27,448 nucleotides of DNA from a virus (IMGVR_UViG_3300006752_000168:1-27448), one strand, 5' to 3'. Positions 7,194-14,309 are shown, numbered from the stretch's first letter. Numbers and translations: made by a program. The notes: generated by a model not told the origin, from the sequence alone.

Positions 7194-7912
7194 TAATCGC
7201 TCTGCGTAATATCAATATCTCCGCTGTCGCCTGTAGTGCTAAGTGTAACATGATTGTCCTTAATTCCACTTTGATCAACTGATACAGTATTACCTCTGCC
7301 ATGTACTGTTAGGTTCTGGGTATGACCGTGGCTGTCGCCATCGCCAGCCATATCAATATCAAATGTGTTTCCGCCACTTATAACACTACTGTTGTTCGTA
7401 ACTGTTACTGCTAATGCAGCACTTACGCCGTCAATATCTGTATCAAATACGTGTCCGTTACCTGCTACGTTAAATGATACAGTACTGCTACTTGCGTCAG
7501 CACTTTCACCGATGTCAATATCATACTGCTGACTGTCTCCAGTTGCAGTGATATTTAGTGTTACAGTTGCACAGTTGCCTGCTGCGCCGCTATCACACTT
7601 TAAGTCAACTGTGTTGCTGCTACCTGTGAATACCCATGTACCAGTATAATCTGCACCTTGTATTTGTGCTGCAATTGTGTTTGAATTACCAGTCTGGGTA
7701 ATACTAAACGTCATGTCATCTGCTACAGTTGCACCTGCTGAGCCAAGTATAACTGCTTGTCCGTCTGTACCAATGACGTTATCTGTTCCGTCTTGTACAA
7801 TATCTAAATCCAGGCTGTCACCGACCTGTGTGATATAAATGTCATTTGCAAGTGCACCTAACGTAAAACTTATTAAGCCAACTGTTAGGATTATGCTTAA
7901 ACATTTTTTCAT
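7193..7912 (-). CDS. Curlin-like secreted amyloid-type repeat protein (first copy)
   Basis: A 239-residue protein starting at ATG 7912 (MKKCLSIILT), directly after a GGAGAGAG ribosome site; the in-frame TTG at 7924 is rejected. A signal peptide ends about LGALA, leaving NDIYITQVGDSLDLDIVQDG. Repeats such as FSITQTGNSNTIAAQIQG, VHGRGNTVSVDQSG and GDIDITQSD follow, with many Thr, Ser, Asp and Gly and a Cys pair in the middle. This is a diverged curlin. Its neighbours encode the CsgG pore and CsgF, so secretion to the outer face is likely. It is larger and more acidic than E. coli CsgA. Confidence 0.8.
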   Translation of the reverse strand: MKKCLSIILTVGLISFTLGALANDIYITQVGDSLDLDIVQDGTDNVIGTDGQAVILGSAGATVADDMTFSITQTGNSNTIAAQIQGADYTGTWVFTGSSNTVDLKCDSGAAGNCATVTLNITATGDSQQYDIDIGESADASSSTVSFNVAGNGHVFDTDIDGVSAALAVTVTNNSSVISGGNTFDIDMAGDGDSHGHTQNLTVHGRGNTVSVDQSGIKDNHVTLSTTGDSGDIDITQSD

Positions 7913-7941
7913 TTCTCTCTCCAAATTTGGGTTAAACTAGT

Positions 7942-8742
7942 TTACCCTTTAAATTTCCAAAACTTCCTCTTCTCGCCTTCACATACCAATTCTATAACTG
8001 CTGCCTCAATAGCTGCTCTTACAGCATAGTTAACTGGCTCGTTGCTACTATACCCTGTCTCTGCTTCTATAAGTTTAGTACCCATATCTAAAAATTTAAA
8101 TACATCTGTACCACTTCTTACACTAGCAATTGACTTTTCTACTGCTATGCTCATTAACACTTTACCTGTGCTAACACTTACTAATCTCATAACAACAGTT
8201 ACAGTATCAACTCTGTATTCTGTTTGTACTCCAATTCCTAACCATCTTGCTCCTGCGCCTCCTACTGCAACATTTGCATCATATCCTACAATACCTCCCT
8301 CAAGTATCAATCCTGCAAAAACCATTGGCTTTAACGGAGTAGGACCGTTTGGTAATTCCTTTTCATACACTTGGCGTGTGTTACGTATTAACTGCCTTTC
8401 GCGGACTAAGTTTTCCATACCCACTCGCTCAACAACCTCGAACCAACTACGATTTCCTATCTCATGTAGTGCTTGAATAACCCATACCTCAGAACCCTGG
8501 GTGACCGCACTCGATAAGTTCGCAATATTGTCTGCTGGCTTACGTTGTCCTGTTTTGTCTGCAAAACTATAAACTGCTATAGTAATTTTCTTACCATCTA
8601 ATTCTGGCACACTTGCAAGTGCATCTTTCAAAGGTGCTTCTTGCACCTTAGGCGCTCCAGAATCCAAATAGTCACTTAAACTACCTGGTGCCGCGCATCC
8701 ACTTAATAATGTACCAATTAACAGAATAAAAATATATTGCAT
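7942..8742 (-). CDS. csgG: CsgG, outer-membrane curli secretion channel lipoprotein
   Basis: A 266-residue protein with a lipoprotein signal (LLSGC, lipidated Cys16). CsgG-family features follow: KKITIAVYSFADKTGQRKP, then SQGSEVW-like assembly region (AVTQGSEVWVIQAL), FEVVERVGMENLVRERQLIRNT, ILEGGIVGYDANVAVGGAGA and YRVDTVTVVMRLVSVSTGKV. CsgG forms a nonameric outer-membrane pore for unfolded curli subunits. The length (E. coli CsgG is 277) fits a complete protein. Its start overlaps the csgF stop (TAATG), and the curlin-like genes follow 29 bp downstream. In a phage genome this implies the virus remodels the host surface or supplies its own export pore. Confidence 0.93.
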   Translation of the reverse strand: MQYIFILLIGTLLSGCAAPGSLSDYLDSGAPKVQEAPLKDALASVPELDGKKITIAVYSFADKTGQRKPADNIANLSSAVTQGSEVWVIQALHEIGNRSWFEVVERVGMENLVRERQLIRNTRQVYEKELPNGPTPLKPMVFAGLILEGGIVGYDANVAVGGAGARWLGIGVQTEYRVDTVTVVMRLVSVSTGKVLMSIAVEKSIASVRSGTDVFKFLDMGTKLIEAETGYSSNEPVNYAVRAAIEAAVIELVCEGEKRKFWKFKG

Positions 8743-9203
8743 TAGAAGTTAAACTCTCCACTACCTGGAATCGTAATAGTTGTCGTTCCATCTTCATTAA
8801 CAATTGTTAATGTAATACTTCCGTCTGTTGTGTCTTTGATCCAGGATATAGTTGATCCTTCGATCTCTGTTGTGCCACTTGTTGCACAATCTGTGCTACA
8901 CTCTGCAAACATAGCATCCACCATTTGTTTACTCAGTGTTGCATATATTCTAGACTCAACGTTTTTAACAAACTTGTTAAGAGTTGTATTTTCTAATTCT
9001 CTTTTTATTCTAGCAGCCTCAGCTCTTGCCGCATCCTCCTTATCTGCCTTTCGGTTGTGCTGTAATTGCTCAACGCTTAAGACGTGATTACTATATCCGT
9101 TGCCGTAATGAAAAGCGGGTGATTTAAAACTCCATCCCATTTCACTTGCGGCTATTGAGGTTGGCAAAAGTAGTAAAACTACCACTAAACTAAATCTCAA
9201 CAC
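8742..9203 (-). CDS. csgF: CsgF-like curli assembly factor
   Basis: A 153-residue exported protein. GTG at 9203 is the start, with AGGAG 7 nt upstream; the signal peptide ends about SIAAS. The mature N-terminus, MGWSFKSPAFHYGNGYSNH, matches the CsgF region that inserts into the CsgG pore (aromatic-x-NPxF/GG pattern, here SPAFHYGNG). A charged helix (KADKEDAARAEAARIKRELE) and a C-terminal beta part (GSITLTIVNEDGTTTITIPG) follow, as in CsgF. CsgF links the pore to the curlin nucleator outside the cell. First gene of the operon, behind a late-type promoter. Confidence 0.85.
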   Translation of the reverse strand: MLRFSLVVVLLLLPTSIAASEMGWSFKSPAFHYGNGYSNHVLSVEQLQHNRKADKEDAARAEAARIKRELENTTLNKFVKNVESRIYATLSKQMVDAMFAECSTDCATSGTTEIEGSTISWIKDTTDGSITLTIVNEDGTTTITIPGSGEFNF

Positions 9204-9217
9204 GTTTTTCTCCTAAA

Positions 9218-9225
9218 TATTTATG
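9218..9225 (-). promoter_or_regulatory. Late-type promoter of the curli operon
   Basis: CATAAATA on the minus strand, one mismatch from TATAAATA, followed by TTTAGGAGAAAAAC and the csgF GTG. It lies directly downstream of the 26-bp dyad at 9228-9253, so the dyad is placed to control it. Confidence 0.5.
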
Positions 9226-9227
9226 CC

Positions 9228-9253
9228 TTAGGTGTAAAAATAGTTACACCTAA
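9228..9253. promoter_or_regulatory. Perfect 10-bp inverted repeat between csgF and the Fis-type gene
   Basis: TTAGGTGTAA (9228-9237), spacer AAATAG, TTACACCTAA (9244-9253): a perfect dyad in a short divergent intergenic region. It sits just upstream of the curli operon promoter and 35 bp before the regulator's -10 octamer. A dimeric DNA-binding protein, perhaps the adjacent Fis-type protein, is a likely ligand. A transcript hairpin is less likely, since no T-run follows on either strand near a gene end. Confidence 0.5.
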
Positions 9254-9287
9254 TGACAAAATTTTTTTTTATGATATTCACAACTAT

Positions 9288-9295
9288 TATAAGTA
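9288..9295 (+). promoter_or_regulatory. Late-promoter-like octamer for the Fis-type gene
   Basis: TATAAGTA, one mismatch from TATAAATA, ends 5 nt (TTTAC) before ATG 9301. No Shine-Dalgarno is present. Confidence 0.45.
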
Positions 9296-9300
9296 TTTAC

Positions 9301-9546
9301 ATGAATTATCAAAAAGAACAAGACTTTCTGTGGGAGAGTATGGAGTTTTTCAATGAACAATCTGGCTCTGAAATATTCTCTATAGATTCTAAGTTTACTG
9401 CTTTGCCTAACAAAATAGAAATACTAGAACGTACTAGTATTGAAGATGCATTAATTGTATATGAAGGCAATCGTAGTAAAGCTGCCAAACATTTGGGAAT
9501 CGGCAGAACTAATCTTATTGCAAAAATTAAAAAGTATAAACTTTAG
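9301..9546 (+). CDS. Fis-type DNA-binding regulator
   Basis: An 81-residue protein. The C-terminal 45 residues form a Fis-family helix-turn-helix: IEDALIVYEGNRSKAAKHLG followed by IGRTNLIAKIKKYKL, the motif found in Fis and at the C-terminus of NtrC-type activators. The N-terminal part is acidic and unrecognised; there is no AAA+ domain. The start is taken at 9301 because a late-type octamer ends 5 nt upstream; in-frame ATGs at 9253 and 9271 would add a hydrophobic extension. It is transcribed divergently from the curli operon across a perfect dyad and probably controls that operon or itself. Confidence 0.75.
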   Translation: MNYQKEQDFLWESMEFFNEQSGSEIFSIDSKFTALPNKIEILERTSIEDALIVYEGNRSKAAKHLGIGRTNLIAKIKKYKL

Positions 9547-10541
9547 ATTTGTCTGTGAACTTTGCGTCCACCAATTGGATACATGCTAAAGCGTGATCCT
9601 TTAATGCCAAAGTTACTGCGGTCGCCTTTGTACATAGCCATCATCGCAGGCTCAAATGCACCTTTAACAGGCTCGCCATTACTGTGCATGTTAGGTGCAA
9701 CTAACTGTCCGTTACTAATTGTAACTGGTCCTTGTAGTATTACGTCTACATTCTGAGGACCTCTTTTGCCACCAAAGCCATTACCATAGATACTAATCAT
9801 TTGGAATAGTTCACTAGCAGGACGAGCAATAGTTGTTGCACGTGGCATTTCATCGCCTACTAGTGCTTTAATGTCTTGGATAAATTGTGCAACTTCTGCT
9901 TTAACTTCTGGGTTAGCATTATATACTGGCAACATTTCTCTGTCGCTCATGCCGCCCCACTGTCCAAAATGTGTTGCTGCTGATCCATCTTTGTGGCTTA
10001 CCCATGCTACACTATTGCCTTTTGAGTCTACAAAATGAAAATCACTTTTAGGTGTTCCTGGTGTAGTGACTACGTCAGCAACGCTTACGTCTCTGTCACC
10101 GACTCGGATAGTTATTTCTGGATTATTGCCTTTAAGTTCTGCTAACTGTGCTTGCAAACTTGCAAGTTCTGCATCTTCAATGCGTGTACCGAAACCAGTT
10201 CCTTTACCACCGAATTCTGCGGTCTTTTCTAACTGACTTAGTTTGTATAGTTTTCCGTCTATGCCCTTAAATGCAGTAGGAATATTACCCTGTCGCATTT
10301 GCTCTAGTGCTTCCGGATCTGGCTCTAGTACGATAGTAGGTTCTGTTTGTCCAACGCCAACAAAAGGTTCTTTGTTAGCAAGTTTCTGGATGAATACATC
10401 CATATTGTTACGCTTGTTAAGTTCATTACGACTAAGAGTCGCTTCTTCAATGTCCTGCATATCTTCAGGGATAACCAATGGACCTTGTTGCGTAGACTTT
10501 ACGCCCTTTACAGGAGATTGTGTTAGTTCGTTCAATAGCAT
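9543..10541 (-). CDS. Hypothetical protein with possible capsid-targeting N-terminus
   Basis: A 332-residue soluble protein of unknown family. It begins MLLNELTQSPVKG, nearly the same as the protease-like protein at 18063 (MLLNEITQPSD). LNE fits the (L/I)xE cleavage rule of T4 prohead protease, so this may be a packaged internal protein. The middle has a charged region and a conserved-looking stretch: FHFVDSKGNSVAWVSHKDG, then THFGQWGG, which could be a nuclease-like core but is unproven. The C-terminus is rich in Gly and basic residues (GSRFSMYPIGGRKVHRQI). An AATAAATA octamer ends 7 nt before the ATG, without a Shine-Dalgarno. Its 3' end overlaps the convergent Fis-type gene by 4 bp. Confidence 0.75.
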   Translation of the reverse strand: MLLNELTQSPVKGVKSTQQGPLVIPEDMQDIEEATLSRNELNKRNNMDVFIQKLANKEPFVGVGQTEPTIVLEPDPEALEQMRQGNIPTAFKGIDGKLYKLSQLEKTAEFGGKGTGFGTRIEDAELASLQAQLAELKGNNPEITIRVGDRDVSVADVVTTPGTPKSDFHFVDSKGNSVAWVSHKDGSAATHFGQWGGMSDREMLPVYNANPEVKAEVAQFIQDIKALVGDEMPRATTIARPASELFQMISIYGNGFGGKRGPQNVDVILQGPVTISNGQLVAPNMHSNGEPVKGAFEPAMMAMYKGDRSNFGIKGSRFSMYPIGGRKVHRQI

Positions 10542-10548
10542 AGTAGTG

Positions 10549-10556
10549 TATTTATT
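10549..10556 (-). promoter_or_regulatory. Late-promoter-like octamer
   Basis: AATAAATA on the minus strand, ending 7 nt before ATG 10541 with CACTACT between and no ribosome site; it overlaps the end of the upstream gene. Confidence 0.45.
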
Positions 10557-11238
10557 AAACTAGAACCTTGCACTTACCTTGATAGAAGTGAAATTCATCT
10601 TGCTTTCTTGTATGAAAACCACCTTGTAGCAGTATAACTTTATTTGGTTCCAAATAATCATTAAACAAATTGATTAGAGGATTAGTACCATCTAAATGAA
10701 AACACAACGCTCTATCTTTTTTTACATTAAACCAATAACTGTGCGTTCTATTTTTACCAAAGCGACTGTGTGTTCCACACATATATCTTGCCGGCAATTC
10801 GTCTGCCCAAAAGTTAGTTTCTTTTATAGGGCCTCCGTTGCATTCTATACGAATCTTATCTCTAGTAATATCTTCTAGGTAAAAGTCCGGTAATCTAGCA
10901 AGCATACCAACTTCGTTACTTTTTATATGGTTTATTTCTTTTCGTTCTAAACATGTTTGTAAATCATTGCGAAATTTAGTAGTACTAAAACTGTTATCCA
11001 TTGCACCAAAGAACAGTTTCTTTTTATAATATTCTCTTATAATATCTGCTTGCTCTTGATATTTGCCTTTAAGAATATATTGAAGTGATGAAGGATCTTT
11101 GTCTATTTCTATCATTGAAAGATTGCCATCGCTTTCATTGCGAAGCAATGCTACTGCAATAGGATCATTAACAAAATAAAAATCCTCTGGTTCATTTATC
11201 AAGTCGTCAAATAAGTTTCCTGTTAAGAGTGTTGTCAT
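10555..11238 (-). CDS. Hypothetical protein
   Basis: A 227-residue soluble protein. ATG 11238 (MTTLLTGNLFDDL) forms an ATGA overlap with the upstream stop and is preferred over the in-frame ATG at 11271, which lies well inside that gene. The C-terminal half is rich in aromatic residues, His and Arg (CGTHSRFGKNRTHSYWFNVK, then GGFHTRKQDEFHFYQGK). No motif is recognised. It sits in a three-gene coupled run with GMP reductase. Confidence 0.7.
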   Translation of the reverse strand: MTTLLTGNLFDDLINEPEDFYFVNDPIAVALLRNESDGNLSMIEIDKDPSSLQYILKGKYQEQADIIREYYKKKLFFGAMDNSFSTTKFRNDLQTCLERKEINHIKSNEVGMLARLPDFYLEDITRDKIRIECNGGPIKETNFWADELPARYMCGTHSRFGKNRTHSYWFNVKKDRALCFHLDGTNPLINLFNDYLEPNKVILLQGGFHTRKQDEFHFYQGKCKVLV

Positions 11239-11588
11239 CGTGAAGCCACCATTGTTAGAGATAAGCCGCAAACTCGTAGTTTCAATCTACCAGTTTGTTC
11301 AAATACAACTATTTTAGCACGTTGTCCGCTTGTTGTTTCATATTCACAAATATAATCGTCTGGAATATCAACTCCGCCTTTTGCAAGTGTTGTATGAACA
11401 CAGTTTTGCAACTCTCGTTTATATTTTGGATCTACCCAACTACGAGCAAGAGCTCTGCCTAATATATCCGGCAGTTGCGATTTTACTTCTTCACGAGTAT
11501 CAAGTTTAATATCTTCGTCTACAAGTTTAAACTCATATACATACTGTACAGGAAGTTTCTTTTCGTACGGTACTAAGGCTTTGCTCAT
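11235..11588 (-). CDS. Hypothetical protein coupled to GMP reductase
   Basis: A 117-residue soluble protein, not recognised. ATGA overlaps link it to the GMP reductase gene upstream and to the 227-residue hypothetical downstream, so the three are translated as a unit. It has an alternating beta-like N-terminus (LPVQYVYEFKLVDEDIKLD), a helical middle containing ALARSWVDPKYKRELQNCVH, and a C-terminal beta part. It may act with guanine nucleotide turnover, but only the position says so. Confidence 0.7.
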   Translation of the reverse strand: MSKALVPYEKKLPVQYVYEFKLVDEDIKLDTREEVKSQLPDILGRALARSWVDPKYKRELQNCVHTTLAKGGVDIPDDYICEYETTSGQRAKIVVFEQTGRLKLRVCGLSLTMVASR

Positions 11589-12676
11589 TCATACACTCTG
11601 TTATGGGTATCATTACAGCGCAGGAATGTTGCACATTTAGGCAAGTGTTTTAGTTTTTCTGCACCGACATATGTACATGCACTGCGCAAGCCGCCTAAAA
11701 TATCCTGTACTGTGTGTGCAATAGCACCGCGATAAGGTACTAGTACTTCTCTTCCTTCGCTTGCACGATAGTCTTTAAGTCCGCCAAAGTGTTTAGTGTT
11801 TGCCGCATCACTACTCATTCCGTAGAACTGTACAAACTGTTTTTGTTCATAGTGTGGCATATAGTTACCATTATCTAATAGTGTTGCTTCGGCACTCAAG
11901 TAATGTTTGGTAATTACTTCGCCGCCGCCTTCGTCATGCCCAGCAAGCATGCCGCCAAGCATTACAAAGTCCGACCCCGCTGCAAAAGCCTTTGCAACAT
12001 CTCCAGCAGAGACGCATCCACCATCTGCAATAATATGTCCCCCAAGACCATGAGCAGCATCAGCGCACTCAATAACAGAACTGAGCTGAGGATAACCAAC
12101 GCCAGTTTGTATACGAGTAGTGCAAACGCTCCCAGGACCGATGCCAACTTTAACAATATCTGCTCCACGTAAAATTAACTCCTGCGTTTGATCTGCGGTA
12201 ACTACGTTGCCCGCAATAATAACAATGTCGGGATATTCTTCTCGTACACTTGCTACGTAATTTAAAAAGCGTTCACTATAGCCATTTGCTACGTCAATGC
12301 AAACATATTTAATACTATTGCTACCAGAATACACTGCGCGAAATTTAACAGCATCATCTTCTGTAATGCCCATACTGTATGCAACATTTTCTCTTGCAAT
12401 ATCACTAGTATTGAAAAACTCAACCAACTGTGCAATAGGATATGTCTTAACAAGGCATGTGAACAAACCAAGTTTTCCCAGTTCTTCTGCCATTTCAAAC
12501 GTACCAACACCATCCATGTTAGCAGCCATAATAGGCACACCTTCATAGTTTAGTTTACTATTTCTAAATGTGTGGGTTCGTTCTACACGTACTTGTTTAC
12601 GTGAACTTAGTGTGCTTCTTTTAGGACGCAATAGCACACTGCTGTAATCCAGCTTGACGTCCGGTTCTATATTCAT
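11585..12676 (-). CDS. guaC: GMP reductase
   Basis: A 363-residue TIM-barrel enzyme converting GMP to IMP with NADPH. It matches the GuaC family closely: [19 protein letters not shown] at the start, [34 protein letters not shown], and the catalytic-loop GPGSVCTTR with Cys185, then [37 protein letters not shown] and [15 protein letters not shown]. It lacks the CBS pair of IMP dehydrogenase, and length and motifs favour GuaC. A loop of about 15 residues near 255-275 ([17 protein letters not shown]) is longer than in E. coli. AGAGG precedes the start, behind a consensus sigma70 promoter, suggesting early expression. It would recycle host guanine nucleotides to the adenine branch for an AT-rich phage genome. 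Confidence 0.95.
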   Translation of the reverse strand: MNIEPDVKLDYSSVLLRPKRSTLSSRKQVRVERTHTFRNSKLNYEGVPIMAANMDGVGTFEMAEELGKLGLFTCLVKTYPIAQLVEFFNTSDIARENVAYSMGITEDDAVKFRAVYSGSNSIKYVCIDVANGYSERFLNYVASVREEYPDIVIIAGNVVTADQTQELILRGADIVKVGIGPGSVCTTRIQTGVGYPQLSSVIECADAAHGLGGHIIADGGCVSAGDVAKAFAAGSDFVMLGGMLAGHDEGGGEVITKHYLSAEATLLDNGNYMPHYEQKQFVQFYGMSSDAANTKHFGGLKDYRASEGREVLVPYRGAIAHTVQDILGGLRSACTYVGAEKLKHLPKCATFLRCNDTHNRVYE

Positions 12677-12702
12677 TGAGACCTCTTATGTTTAACTGTA
12701 CT

Positions 12703-12731
12703 ATTATAGTATAGTTAGATGGTAATGTCAA
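12703..12731 (-). promoter_or_regulatory. Consensus sigma70 promoter for the guaC operon
   Basis: On the minus strand TTGACA (12726-12731), exactly 17 bp, then TATAAT (12703-12708): a fully consensus early-type promoter about 27 bp from the guaC ATG. The -35 overlaps the end of clpS. Confidence 0.8.
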
Positions 12732-13036
12732 CTAGATTCTAATTTGACTTCCAAAGGATAACCTTGTTCTCTAGCCTGTAGCAGCACTTCAACACCTTTT
12801 TGTTCAGCAACTTCAAAAGGAAGTACTGCTACAATACCTGCTCCAGTTTCATGTATTTCTGTCATTTTAGTGCCTGCATCAGGCTCGTTATAATCAAATA
12901 CATTTACAAGACTTTCAATAACAAATTCGTATGTTGTGACATTGTCATTAAGGAAGATCACCTTATAATCCTTTGGTGGTTCAATATTAACAATTTCTCT
13001 TACTTTTTGTGAAATTTCTGTATCACTGCTACTCAT
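12728..13036 (-). CDS. clpS: ClpS, adaptor of the ClpA protease (N-degron recognin)
   Basis: A 102-residue protein. The fold signature is complete: PPKDYKVIFLNDNVTTYEFV near the start, then IHETGAGIVAVLPFEVAEQK and ARE-QGYPL-EVKLE at the end. N30, D31 and H62 match the residues that bind the amino terminus and side chain of N-degron substrates; the second Asp of the usual NDD motif is Asn32. ClpS brings proteins with Leu, Phe, Tyr or Trp at the N-terminus to ClpAP. No Clp protease gene is in the window, so it would act with the host enzyme. AGGAG precedes the ATG. It lies downstream of hsp20 with a strong hairpin between. Confidence 0.93.
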   Translation of the reverse strand: MSSSDTEISQKVREIVNIEPPKDYKVIFLNDNVTTYEFVIESLVNVFDYNEPDAGTKMTEIHETGAGIVAVLPFEVAEQKGVEVLLQAREQGYPLEVKLESS

Positions 13037-13053
13037 TAATAACTCCTGTTGTT

Positions 13054-13076
13054 GCAGAGGAGCAATGCTCCCCTGC
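13054..13076 (-). other. Intercistronic RNA hairpin between hsp20 and clpS
   Basis: In the minus transcript GCAGGGGAGC, loop AUU, GCUCCUCUGC pairs over 10 bp with one G.U. There is no U-run after it, and the clpS ribosome site starts within a few bases. It is better read as an mRNA stability or processing hairpin, or an attenuator, than as a full terminator. Confidence 0.6.
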
Positions 13077-13087
13077 GTTAATAGTAT

Positions 13088-13531
13088 TTACTCTGATGAC
13101 TGCGTAATTGCAATCTTACGAGGCTTCTTTTCTTCTGGGATAATACGCTCTAATGAAATGTAAAGCATACCATTTTCTAGGCTTGCACCATTTACAATTA
13201 CATCTTCTGCAAGTGTAAAGTTACGTGAAAATTTGCGAGCCGCTATACCTCTATGCATCATAGTCCAGTCTGTATGATCTTCAACTTGTTCTGGATTATG
13301 TGCTACTGTTAATACTTGTTCTGCTAATTCAATATCCAGATCTTCAAGTTTTACGCCAGCAAGTGCAATTTCAATAATATACTTGTTGTCCTGTGATTGG
13401 ATATTGTATGGTGGGTAACCGCTACTCTGTGAGTTGGCTTGCATATATCGACTCATATGGTCAAACATGCGATCAAAACCTACAGCGTAGGGTGTCATTT
13501 TATTGATGTCGAGTGATGTTAATCTTGTCAT
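13088..13531 (-). CDS. Hsp20 small heat-shock protein (IbpA type)
   Basis: A 147-residue alpha-crystallin-domain holdase. It has an N-terminal arm (GFDRMFDHMSRY), then YPPYNIQSQDNKYIIEIALA, AGVKLEDLDIELAEQVLTV, GIAARKFSRNFTLAEDV, the A-x-x-ENGMLYISL signature (GASLENGMLYISLER) and the IPEEKKPRKIAI tail, as in IbpA/IbpB. It would bind unfolding proteins in the cytoplasm. AAGGAG lies 8 nt upstream of the ATG and is folded into a ROSE-like hairpin. Small heat-shock genes are common in marine T4-like phages. The next gene in the transcript is clpS. Confidence 0.93.
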   Translation of the reverse strand: MTRLTSLDINKMTPYAVGFDRMFDHMSRYMQANSQSSGYPPYNIQSQDNKYIIEIALAGVKLEDLDIELAEQVLTVAHNPEQVEDHTDWTMMHRGIAARKFSRNFTLAEDVIVNGASLENGMLYISLERIIPEEKKPRKIAITQSSE

Positions 13532-13539
13532 TTTCGTTT

Positions 13540-13618
13540 CTCCTTATAATAAGCAAGATATGTTATGAGACCCTATAAAGGCATCTCAGTAGTGTTAGTA
13601 GCTAACCGTTGACTACTG
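13540..13618 (-). promoter_or_regulatory. ROSE-like RNA thermometer in the hsp20 leader
   Basis: Three hairpins can be drawn in the minus-strand leader. Nearest the gene, CUUGCUUA-UUA-UAAGGAG (13540-13557) hides the Shine-Dalgarno: the motif UUGCU pairs with AGGA with one extra G, the hallmark of ROSE elements. Next, GAGAUGCC/GGGUCUC (13567-13587). Then CAGUAGU/ACUACUG (13587-13618) enclosing GUUAG-CUA-CUAAC. ROSE elements control small heat-shock genes in alpha- and gammaproteobacteria by melting on heating. The rest of the 200-bp gap (13619-13731) is AT-rich with no clear gene. Confidence 0.6.
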
Positions 13619-13731
13619 CGTGTGTATTAAGTCACAACCCTATCAGTTGACCCGCAATAATTAATATAATATTGACTATATACTTGGCCCTGTGTCCACC
13701 TTGTAACTCCAAGATGTTAAAATTATTTATC

Positions 13732-13956
13732 TTATTGATTATCTAATTCACGCTTTTTCTTCAACCAGCGAGCTCTGCCTGCTGCTTTAGCTCGGGCACG
13801 TTTTTCACTAGGTTTAGTGAAATGCTTTCGATCTCTTAATTCCTGTAGTACACCTTCATCTTGCAATAAACGCTTTAGTTTACGCCATGCACGATTTATA
13901 TCGTTGTTACGGACTTCTACAGTAAGACCGCGTTTTTGTCTTGGTTCTCTAGCCAT
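13732..13956 (-). CDS. rpsU: Ribosomal protein bS21
   Basis: A 74-residue, very basic protein of the bS21 family: LTVEVRNNDINRAWRKLKRL, then ELRDRKHFTKPSEKRARAK and a KAAGRARWLKKKRE tail. bS21 sits on the 30S platform near the anti-Shine-Dalgarno and affects start-site choice. Phage copies are known and may replace the host protein. The gene overlaps the end of its upstream neighbour by 40 bp and has its own perfect sigma70 promoter inside that neighbour. Its leader has only a weak ribosome site. Confidence 0.93.
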   Translation of the reverse strand: MAREPRQKRGLTVEVRNNDINRAWRKLKRLLQDEGVLQELRDRKHFTKPSEKRARAKAAGRARWLKKKRELDNQ

Positions 13957-14309
13957 TCATTCATCCATTTTATCAATTTATCCATTGGATCATTGATTTC
14001 GTTTAAATTGAATCTAATATATGATTCTTTATTATTATAGTAGTATACACTGGGTTTGTCAATAAAAAAACCTGTATAAAAACTATTATATGTACAGTTA
14101 ATTATCGTAAACTCACTTTGGTGGTATGCATTCGTGATCCAGTCTAGAGTGTTAGTTTCGCTTGTTGTGTATACAGTTACAGGAAACTCTAGTCGTCTGA
14201 GATTGTCAATAATAGTAGGAAGCATGTGATCACACCCAACAAGAGTAATAGCAGGTACATTAGCATAATAATAATCAGGTTCCGTTACTACTACGACGTT
14301 GGATTTCAT
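13917..14309 (-). CDS. Hypothetical protein
   Basis: A 130-residue soluble protein, unrecognised. The pattern of short beta strands and helices (VVVVTEPDYYYANVPAITLVG at the start, FPVTVYTTSE, FTIINCTYNS) suggests an alpha/beta Rossmann-like fold. Tyrosine is frequent. GAGGAAG precedes the ATG. The start overlaps the -1 frame extension upstream, and the end overlaps rpsU and contains its promoter. No catalytic motif is seen. Confidence 0.65.
   Translation of the reverse strand: MKSNVVVVTEPDYYYANVPAITLVGCDHMLPTIIDNLRRLEFPVTVYTTSETNTLDWITNAYHQSEFTIINCTYNSFYTGFFIDKPSVYYYNNKESYIRFNLNEINDPMDKLIKWMNEWLENQDKNAVLL
14034..14062 (-). promoter_or_regulatory. Consensus sigma70 promoter for rpsU
   Basis: Minus strand TTGACA (14057-14062), 17 bp, TATAAT (14034-14039). 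It lies within the upstream coding region, 77 bp before the rpsU ATG, so bS21 can be made early and independently. Confidence 0.65.

Noticed and set aside
5297-7912. Repeats in the curlin-like genes considered as DNA tandem repeats or CRISPR
   Set aside because: The repetition is at protein level (Asn/Gly/Gln pattern), with degenerate DNA and no regular direct repeats or spacers.
8042-8476. Plus-strand open frame of 144 codons opposite csgG
   Set aside because: csgG is certain; the antisense frame is Thr/Pro-rich low complexity.
13619-13731. Heat-shock (sigma32-type) promoter before hsp20, from CTTGGAG and GGCCAAGTATA
   Set aside because: Both boxes are too far from consensus and the spacing is uncertain.
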